NCBI GenBank assembly: GCA_021778975.1
Contig: JAJYBO010000076.1
Span: 1 to 11,401 of the forward strand
From: Deltaproteobacteria bacterium
GTDB lineage: Bacteria; Desulfobacterota; Desulfobacteria; Desulfobacterales; Desulfatirhabdiaceae
DNA length: 11,401 nucleotides
Direction of reading: 5' to 3'
Positions 7,379 through 11,401 of this stretch are shown one piece after another. A program made the translations under genes and the position numbers. The notes below the pieces were generated by a model. The model was given only the letters and a program-made list of their open reading frames with translations, ran no database searches and had not been told where the DNA came from. The stretch's first letter is position 1, and each line of letters starts with the position of its first letter.

Positions 7379-8215
7379 ATGAGTACCGAAACAAAAAACA
7401 CACCAGCACTTCCGAATCTTCAAGATTCAAGCCTGTCACTGGAAAACCGCATCGCCACTTTGACATTTCAGCGCGACGACGTACGAAACGTCTTGACCGG
7501 AAGCGCCCTGGCCGAAGATATCGTAAAAACCGTTCACTGGGCCAACCGTGAGCCGGAAGTGTCGGTACTGGTCGTTACGGGCGCAGGCTCCGCGTTTTCA
7601 TCCGGCGGCAACGTCAAGGATATGTATGACCGGGCCGAAAGTTTCTCCGGAACCACCATTGATATTCAAAATCAGTATCGGCGGGGGATTCAGCAGATAC
7701 CGCTGGCGCTGCATCTGGCGGAGATGCCGGTCATCGCCGCGGTCAACGGGCCTGCCATCGGCGCCGGCTTTGATCTTGCCTGCATGTGCGATATCCGCAT
7801 TGCTTCGACCAGGGCCAAGATCAGTGAATCTTTCATCAACCTGGGCATTACGCCCGGAGACGGCGGCGCCTGGTTTCTGCAGCGGCTCATCGGCTATCAG
7901 AAGGCTGCGGAGATGACCTTTACCGGAAGACTTGTCACCGCCGAGGAAGCCATGAAGCTGGGGATATTTCTTGAAGTGGTGGAGCCGGAGGCCCTGATGC
8001 CGCGGGTGTATGAACTGGCAAAGCAGATTGCCTCTAAGCCGCCCCTGACCATGCGATTCACCAAGCGTCTGATGAAGCTTGCGCAGCGCAGCGAGCTTCC
8101 GGATTTTCTCGATTATTGCGCCTGCTTTCAGGGAATGTCGCACCACACGAACGATCACATGGAAGCGGTCGCCGCATTTCTGGAAAAGCGCTCACCGCAT
8201 TTCAGGGGTGAATGA
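7379..8215 (+). CDS. Crotonase-family protein lacking the hydratase glutamates
   Basis: Enoyl-CoA hydratase/isomerase superfamily, 278 residues with a short polar N-terminal extension (about 20 residues). Oxyanion-hole segments AFSSGGNVKDM (72-82) and NGPAIGAGFDLA (123-134) are intact. At the two catalytic Glu positions of enoyl-CoA hydratase it has Asp132 and, on an ungapped alignment, Phe152; Asp161 in PGDGGAW is a further acidic residue in the pocket region. It is therefore probably not a standard hydratase; an isomerase, or a hydratase using a different acid, is possible. In this operon, candidate substrates are the 2,3-enoyl form of pimelyl-CoA, glutaconyl-CoA or crotonyl-CoA. The ATG at 7379 has AAGGAAC at 7368-7374. 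The TGA overlaps an ATG that opens a mini-ORF. Family is certain; reaction unknown. Confidence 0.88.
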   Translation: MSTETKNTPALPNLQDSSLSLENRIATLTFQRDDVRNVLTGSALAEDIVKTVHWANREPEVSVLVVTGAGSAFSSGGNVKDMYDRAESFSGTTIDIQNQYRRGIQQIPLALHLAEMPVIAAVNGPAIGAGFDLACMCDIRIASTRAKISESFINLGITPGDGGAWFLQRLIGYQKAAEMTFTGRLVTAEEAMKLGIFLEVVEPEALMPRVYELAKQIASKPPLTMRFTKRLMKLAQRSELPDFLDYCACFQGMSHHTNDHMEAVAAFLEKRSPHFRGE

Positions 8216-8222
8216 TTTTTTT
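8192..8222 (+). terminator. Weak hairpin plus T-run at the crotonase stop
   Basis: TCACC (8192-8196) can pair with GGTGA (8207-8211) around a ten-base loop; four bases later come seven T (8216-8222). The stem is only five pairs and overlaps the coding end, so at best it is a leaky terminator that would lower transcript level before the dehydrogenase gene. Confidence 0.25.
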
Positions 8223-8286
8223 CAGAGACATATTTCAAAAATTCAACCATGACTTACAAGGAGACATCATATGGAGTTCGCGTTAA
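8212..8286 (+). other. Mini-ORF spanning the gap before the acyl-CoA dehydrogenase (24 codons)
   Basis: ATGA at 8212-8215 overlaps the crotonase stop and opens a 24-codon frame starting MIFFRDIFQK and ending TAA at 8284-8286, sixteen bases inside the next gene in another frame. No ribosome site of its own is evident. See the finding on mini-ORFs. Confidence 0.2.
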
Positions 8287-9434
8287 GCAAAGATTTGGAG
8301 ATGCTCAGAAAATCCGTCCGGGAATTCGCCACAAAAAAGATCGCACCCTACGCCAATGAATGGGATGAGAAACACTATTTTCCGTACAAGGAAGCCGTCA
8401 AACCCATGGGCGAGCTGGGCTTCTTCGGCACCGTCATCCCGGAAGAATACGGCGGAGAAAACATGGGATGGCTTGCCGCCATGATCGTCACCGAAGAAAT
8501 TGCGCGGGCGTCCAGTTCACTGAGGGTTCAGGTGAACATGCAGACCCTGGGCTGCGCCTACACCATTTTTAAATACGGCGACGACGCCGTCAAGAAGGCC
8601 TATGTTCCGAAACTGGTCAACGCCGACTATGTGGGCGGCTTTGGCATCACGGAGCCGGACGCCGGCTCTGACGTAATGGCGATGCAGTCTGTCGCCGAAG
8701 ACAAAGGCGATCACTGGCTGCTGAACGGCTCCAAGACCTGGATATCCAACGCCAGCGTTGCGGATGTCATTATCTACTACGCCTATACCGACAAATCGCA
8801 AGGGTCGCGGGGGCTGTCCGCGTTTGTGGTCGAAATGAAAAACTTCAACGGGATCAAAACCTCCAAACTCGAAAAGATGGGGTCGCATTCGTCACCGACC
8901 GGTGAAATTTTTCTGACCGACACGCGGGTACCCAAAGAGAACATTCTGGGAAAACCCGGTGACGGCGCCAAGATCGTGTTCAGTTCTTTGAACCAGACCC
9001 GGCTTTCCGCGGCCGCAGGCGGAGTGGGACTGGCGCAGGCCTGCCTGGATACCGTCATCAAGTATTGCAACCAGCGCAAACAGTTCGGAAAACCCATCGG
9101 CGAGTTTCAGATGAACCAGGATATGGTCGCACAGATGTCCACTGAAATCGAAGCCGCCCGGATGTTGGTGTACAAAGCCGCCTGGGTCAAGGACCAGGGC
9201 AATCTGAACAATGGTCTGGATGTGGCGCAGGCAAAATATTTTGTCGGCGAAGTGGTCACCAAATGCGCCAATTACGCCATGCGGATACTGGGGGCTTACG
9301 GCTATTCCACCGAATATCCGGTGGCGCGCTTTTATCGCGACGCCCCCACCTATGCGATGGTGGAAGGCTCCGCCAATATCTGCAAGTGGATCATCGCTCA
9401 GGATCAATTGGGCATTCGCAAGGCAAACCGGTAA
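8271..9434 (+). CDS. acd: Acyl-CoA dehydrogenase, glutaryl-CoA type, probably non-decarboxylating
   Basis: FAD enzyme of 387 residues that most likely oxidises glutaryl-CoA to glutaconyl-CoA without releasing CO2, passing electrons to EtfAB. Acyl-CoA dehydrogenase hallmarks are present: FGITEPDAGSDV (about residues 125-136), WISNA, RKQFGKPIGEFQ and the C-terminal IRILGAYGYS-like segment. The catalytic base is Glu365 in MVEGSANICKW. Arg85 in SSLRVQ aligns with the Arg that binds the free carboxylate in human GCDH (Arg94), which favours a dicarboxylic substrate. The residue before the base is Val364, where human decarboxylating GCDH has Tyr369; from memory the non-decarboxylating enzyme of Desulfococcus multivorans also has Val and is very similar throughout. 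Start fixed by ACAAGGAGA at 8256-8264. The alternative is a pimelyl-CoA dehydrogenase. Confidence 0.88.
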   Translation: MEFALSKDLEMLRKSVREFATKKIAPYANEWDEKHYFPYKEAVKPMGELGFFGTVIPEEYGGENMGWLAAMIVTEEIARASSSLRVQVNMQTLGCAYTIFKYGDDAVKKAYVPKLVNADYVGGFGITEPDAGSDVMAMQSVAEDKGDHWLLNGSKTWISNASVADVIIYYAYTDKSQGSRGLSAFVVEMKNFNGIKTSKLEKMGSHSSPTGEIFLTDTRVPKENILGKPGDGAKIVFSSLNQTRLSAAAGGVGLAQACLDTVIKYCNQRKQFGKPIGEFQMNQDMVAQMSTEIEAARMLVYKAAWVKDQGNLNNGLDVAQAKYFVGEVVTKCANYAMRILGAYGYSTEYPVARFYRDAPTYAMVEGSANICKWIIAQDQLGIRKANR

Positions 9435-9436
9435 TA

Positions 9437-9442
9437 CAGGAG
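9437..9442 (+). promoter_or_regulatory. Ribosome binding site fixing a GTG start
   Basis: CAGGAG at 9437-9442, nine bases before the GTG at 9452. The next in-frame ATG lies 40 codons on, inside the conserved domain, and the frame upstream is within the dehydrogenase gene, so the GTG is the only sensible start. Confidence 0.65.
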
Positions 9443-9451
9443 CATATCTCA

Positions 9452-9874
9452 GTGAATGACGACCCCTTGATCAAGAAAACACAGAAAACCGCCGGATTGT
9501 ATTTTAAAAATGTCCGGGATGAAAAACCGTATGAACTCTGGCGGGCGTTCGATAAAGAGCTGGCGCGGGATATGTCTCTATTTATCACCGGCCAGATGTA
9601 TGCGCGGGAAAAGATCCCCCATACCACCCGACAGTTGATTACCGTCGCCGCGCTCACGGTGCTGAGCAGGCCAGATGAATTACGGCTTCACATTCAGGCT
9701 GCCCTGAATGTCGGGTGTACGCCGGAGGAAATCGCCGAAGTGATTTTCCAGACGCTGGTCTATGGTGGGGTTCCAGCCACCAATGCAGCGCTGAAAACGC
9801 TGAAATCCGTTCTGGAGGAAAAGGGTCTGTGGCCGCTGGAGGCCGCCGGCTGTTCCGATAAAGCGAAAACCTGA
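9452..9874 (+). CDS. Carboxymuconolactone decarboxylase (CMD) family protein
   Basis: Small all-helical protein of 140 residues, start GTG. It matches the PcaC-like CMD pattern: TTRQLITVAALTVL (58-71), then ExxxH (Glu76, His80), ALNVGCTPEEIAEVIFQ (84-100) and YGGVP (104-108). The CxxC redox pair of AhpD-type peroxidase members is absent, so a thiol-peroxidase role is unlikely. True gamma-carboxymuconolactone decarboxylase belongs to aerobic aromatic degradation and makes no sense in an anaerobic operon, so the actual reaction is unknown. It starts 17 bases after the glutaryl-CoA-type dehydrogenase, and a link to decarboxylation or acyl-CoA handling there is an idea only. Proteins of this family are often promiscuously annotated and may act as lyases, hydrolases or lactonases. 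Family assignment is firm; function is open. Confidence 0.88.
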   Translation: MNDDPLIKKTQKTAGLYFKNVRDEKPYELWRAFDKELARDMSLFITGQMYAREKIPHTTRQLITVAALTVLSRPDELRLHIQAALNVGCTPEEIAEVIFQTLVYGGVPATNAALKTLKSVLEEKGLWPLEAAGCSDKAKT

Positions 9875-9902
9875 CATCGGTCATAGTGGGAGCGCTGGTT
9901 AT

Positions 9903-11189
9903 ATGTACAGAAATGGTTTTGACAGACTCCTGGAGTCCTTTCCAAAACGGATTAACTTCGATCAGAATCTGAAAGTATCTTTTGAAGAAACACAGAACCT
10001 CATTATAGATGCTGTTTCGCCGCTTCCGGGCGAGGATATTTCCATTCTGGATGCGGTCGGTCGTGTCTTGTATGAGGATATTGTCTCCGACATCCTGATT
10101 CCTCCCGTGGATGATTCCGCCATGGATGGGTATGCTGTAATGGCAGCAGATACGCGGGGGGCGTCTGAACAAAATCCGGTTACGCTTCGCGTTGCAGGAG
10201 AATGCAGGGCGGGGGATTCCGGGGCCGGTAAACAAGTCTTTCATGGAACGACGGTTCGTATTATGACGGGGGCGCCGATACCGGCGGGAGCCGATGCGGT
10301 GGTTCGGTTCGAAGATGCGGTGGAACTTTCCGGCTATGTCACGCTGTTCGGTGAAACAGCGTCCTACACCAACTACCGGCGTGCGGGAGAGAATATCCAG
10401 AAGGACGATATTGTGCTTCCAAGAGGAGATAGGCTGAAACCTGCGGATATTGGTATTCTCGCATCACTGAACCGCCATTGCGTCAATGTGTATCGTCAGC
10501 CGATGGTTTCCATCATCTCTACCGGTGACGAGCTGGCGGAGCCTGGTGAAAGTCTCCGTCCCGGTCAGATCCGAAATGCCAATGCCTGCGCCCTGTGTGC
10601 GGAAGTCAAAAAATATAACGGACTGCCGAAATATCTGGGCATTGCCAAAGATTCGATTTCAGACATGACAGAGATGTTCATCAGGGCTTTGCAGGCTGAT
10701 GTCGTTATCTCAACGGGCGGGATTTCAATGGGAGGATATGATTTCGTAAAAGATATCTACGATGATCTCGGGATCGAAATTCAATATGAACGGGTTCGTG
10801 TCAAACCCGGCAGTTCGTTCACTTTCGGGAAAAAAGGCGATACATTGATTTTCGGTCTTCCGGGAAATCCTGTACCAGCGCTGACATCTTTCATTGAATT
10901 CATCAGGCCTGCTCTGCTCAGATTGATGGGCGCCAAAAGAATCTGGAAACCAGTCGTGCATGCCCGCCTGAAGGAAGATATCCGTTCCGCCAGGGTGCAT
11001 CATTTAGTGCAGGGGTATTTTACCATAGAGAACAACGAATTTTTTGTCTCCACTACCGGCAATCAGAAACCGTCCATGCTGCGCTCGATGAGTGTCGCGA
11101 ACTGTCTGATCATGATTCCGGAACATGTTGAAAAAGTGAAAGCCGGAGAAAATGTGATGATTCAGTTGATTGATCATGACGAGATATAG
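9903..11189 (+). CDS. moeA: Molybdopterin molybdenumtransferase MoeA
   Basis: Inserts molybdate or tungstate into adenylylated pterin, the last step of Moco/Wco synthesis, in the cytoplasm. The product is 428 residues; MoeA proteins are about 400. Motifs in order: DDSAMDGYAV (70-79), RIMTGAPIPAGADAVV, the MoCF domain with STGDEL and TGGISMGGYD, and GLPGNPVPAL, then the C-terminal domain. About 20 residues precede the usual VSFEE start, but no other ATG fits, and GGGAG at 9888-9892 supports the ATG at 9903. In the KPGKP-type motif the second Lys is Ser (KPGSS), a position that varies among MoeA paralogues. The gene is 28 bases after the CMD gene, so probably in the same operon. Placement in an aromatic-degradation operon suggests service to a tungsten benzoyl-CoA reductase or a molybdenum hydroxylase encoded nearby; metal preference cannot be read from the sequence. 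Confidence 0.95.
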   Translation: MYRNGFDRLLESFPKRINFDQNLKVSFEETQNLIIDAVSPLPGEDISILDAVGRVLYEDIVSDILIPPVDDSAMDGYAVMAADTRGASEQNPVTLRVAGECRAGDSGAGKQVFHGTTVRIMTGAPIPAGADAVVRFEDAVELSGYVTLFGETASYTNYRRAGENIQKDDIVLPRGDRLKPADIGILASLNRHCVNVYRQPMVSIISTGDELAEPGESLRPGQIRNANACALCAEVKKYNGLPKYLGIAKDSISDMTEMFIRALQADVVISTGGISMGGYDFVKDIYDDLGIEIQYERVRVKPGSSFTFGKKGDTLIFGLPGNPVPALTSFIEFIRPALLRLMGAKRIWKPVVHARLKEDIRSARVHHLVQGYFTIENNEFFVSTTGNQKPSMLRSMSVANCLIMIPEHVEKVKAGENVMIQLIDHDEI

Positions 11190-11207
11190 AGGATTGATTC
11201 TTATTCG

Positions 11208-11283
11208 GTGTCGGGCCGCATAAATCCGCAAGAAGTGAGGCATTCTTTTGAATATGCCTAACGACACAGCATGCGGTTTTTTT
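11208..11283 (+). terminator. Probable rho-independent terminator after moeA
   Basis: CCGCAT (11216-11221) can pair with ATGCGG (11271-11276), directly followed by seven T (11277-11283); CCGCA at 11226-11230 offers an alternative 5' arm. Between them lies a smaller hairpin, AGGCA (11238-11242) with TGCCT (11255-11259). GTGTCG (11208-11213) also pairs with CGACAC (11262-11267), in an interleaved order. The T-run after a GC-rich arm favours termination; the complex pairing is unusual. Confidence 0.5.
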
Positions 11284-11320
11284 ACGTAGCCGTCATTTTT
11301 AATGAAATAGTCCTGAAGAT

Positions 11321-11328
11321 AAGGGGGA
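11321..11328 (+). promoter_or_regulatory. Ribosome binding site for the AMP-ligase-like gene
   Basis: AAGGGGGA, seven bases before a TTG start at 11336. Its strength and spacing are the reason to accept a TTG here; the same frame has a stop at 11303-11305. Confidence 0.55.
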
Positions 11329-11335
11329 TACTATT

Positions 11336-11401
11336 TTGCTGTCGCATTGTACACCATGGCCGGATGAATTCGTAAAACTGTATCATGAAAAAGGGTATTG
11401 G
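11336..11401 (+). CDS. Aryl-acid AMP-ligase-like protein (N-terminal 22 codons only)
   Basis: The last 66 bases encode 22 residues from a TTG start, ending CTPWPDEFVKLYHEKGYW. The pattern WPxEFxxxYxxxGYW is the usual N-terminus of DhbE/EntE-like aryl-acid adenylating enzymes, including salicylate- and hydroxybenzoate-type AMP/CoA ligases. In an aromatic cluster a CoA ligase that activates an aromatic acid would fit, though classical benzoate-CoA ligases start differently. The gene runs off the window, so the adenylation motifs cannot be checked. An ATT three bases earlier is an unlikely alternative start. The assignment rests on one short motif. Confidence 0.5.
   Translation, partial: MLSHCTPWPDEFVKLYHEKGYW

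Larger units (their letters stand above)
11190..11335 (+). other. 146-base spacer between moeA and the AMP-ligase gene
   Basis: The longest non-coding stretch in the window. Its first two thirds hold the terminator-like structure; the last 50 bases (11284-11335) are AT-rich and end in a ribosome site. I see no convincing sigma-70 or sigma-54 promoter, but a promoter for the next gene would be expected here if the terminator works. Confidence 0.5.

Noticed and set aside
9452..9874. True 4-carboxymuconolactone decarboxylase (PcaC) of the beta-ketoadipate pathway
   Set aside because: The surrounding pathway is anaerobic CoA-dependent ring cleavage with no other protocatechuate genes; only the family name is kept.
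11269..11274. GCATGC palindrome as an operator
   Set aside because: Six-base palindromes are frequent by chance, and this one lies within the terminator arm.
1..11401. Mobile element, phage or CRISPR signals
   Set aside because: No transposase, integrase, long inverted or direct repeats or repeat-spacer pattern; gene packing and base composition look uniform by eye.

Overview
This window looks like chromosomal DNA of an obligately anaerobic bacterium of the Desulfobacterota, probably a complete-oxidising sulfate reducer related to Desulfococcus or Desulfosarcina. The main clues are a ring-cleaving 6-oxocyclohex-1-ene-1-carbonyl-CoA hydrolase (BamA/Oah), found in anaerobes that degrade aromatics through benzoyl-CoA, and an acyl-CoA dehydrogenase that closely resembles, from memory, the non-decarboxylating glutaryl-CoA dehydrogenase of Desulfococcus multivorans. 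No database search was possible, so these assignments rest on motifs and recalled sequences.

All genes are on the + strand and tightly packed, with gaps of 12-55 bases and one 4-base overlap up to moeA. This suggests one long operon that starts before the window. In order: the C-terminal part of a membrane-type Fe-S oxidoreductase (2-1165); etfB and etfA (1195-2932); bamA (2985-4118); an SDR dehydrogenase (4131-4880); a dienoyl-CoA hydratase, dch (4894-5664); an SCP2-type thiolase and its zinc-ribbon partner (5710-7331); a second, non-canonical crotonase (7379-8215); the glutaryl-CoA-type dehydrogenase (8271-9434); a carboxymuconolactone-decarboxylase-family protein (9452-9874); and moeA (9903-11189). 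A 146-base spacer holding a probable terminator follows, then the first 22 codons of an aryl-acid AMP-ligase-like gene (11336 to the window end).

The genes fit the lower part of the benzoyl-CoA pathway. Dch hydrates the cyclic dienoyl-CoA, the SDR oxidises the hydroxyl (and/or that of 3-hydroxypimelyl-CoA), BamA opens the ring, and the thiolase pair splits 3-oxopimelyl-CoA into acetyl-CoA and glutaryl-CoA. The acyl-CoA dehydrogenase then oxidises glutaryl-CoA and passes electrons to EtfAB, which the Fe-S oxidoreductase would reoxidise, probably reducing menaquinone. The ring reductase, the glutaconyl-CoA decarboxylase and the benzoate-activating ligase are not in view. MoeA may supply the metal-pterin cofactor of a tungsten (class II) benzoyl-CoA reductase encoded elsewhere.

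Points worth a second look: the four spacers of 45-55 bases each begin with an ATG overlapping the upstream stop codon and carry a mini-ORF ending near the next start; one SDR must cover two oxidation steps unless another gene lies outside; the second crotonase lacks both usual catalytic glutamates; and a CMD-family gene of unknown role directly follows the apparently non-decarboxylating dehydrogenase. No tRNA, rRNA, CRISPR array, insertion sequence or clear promoter was seen.
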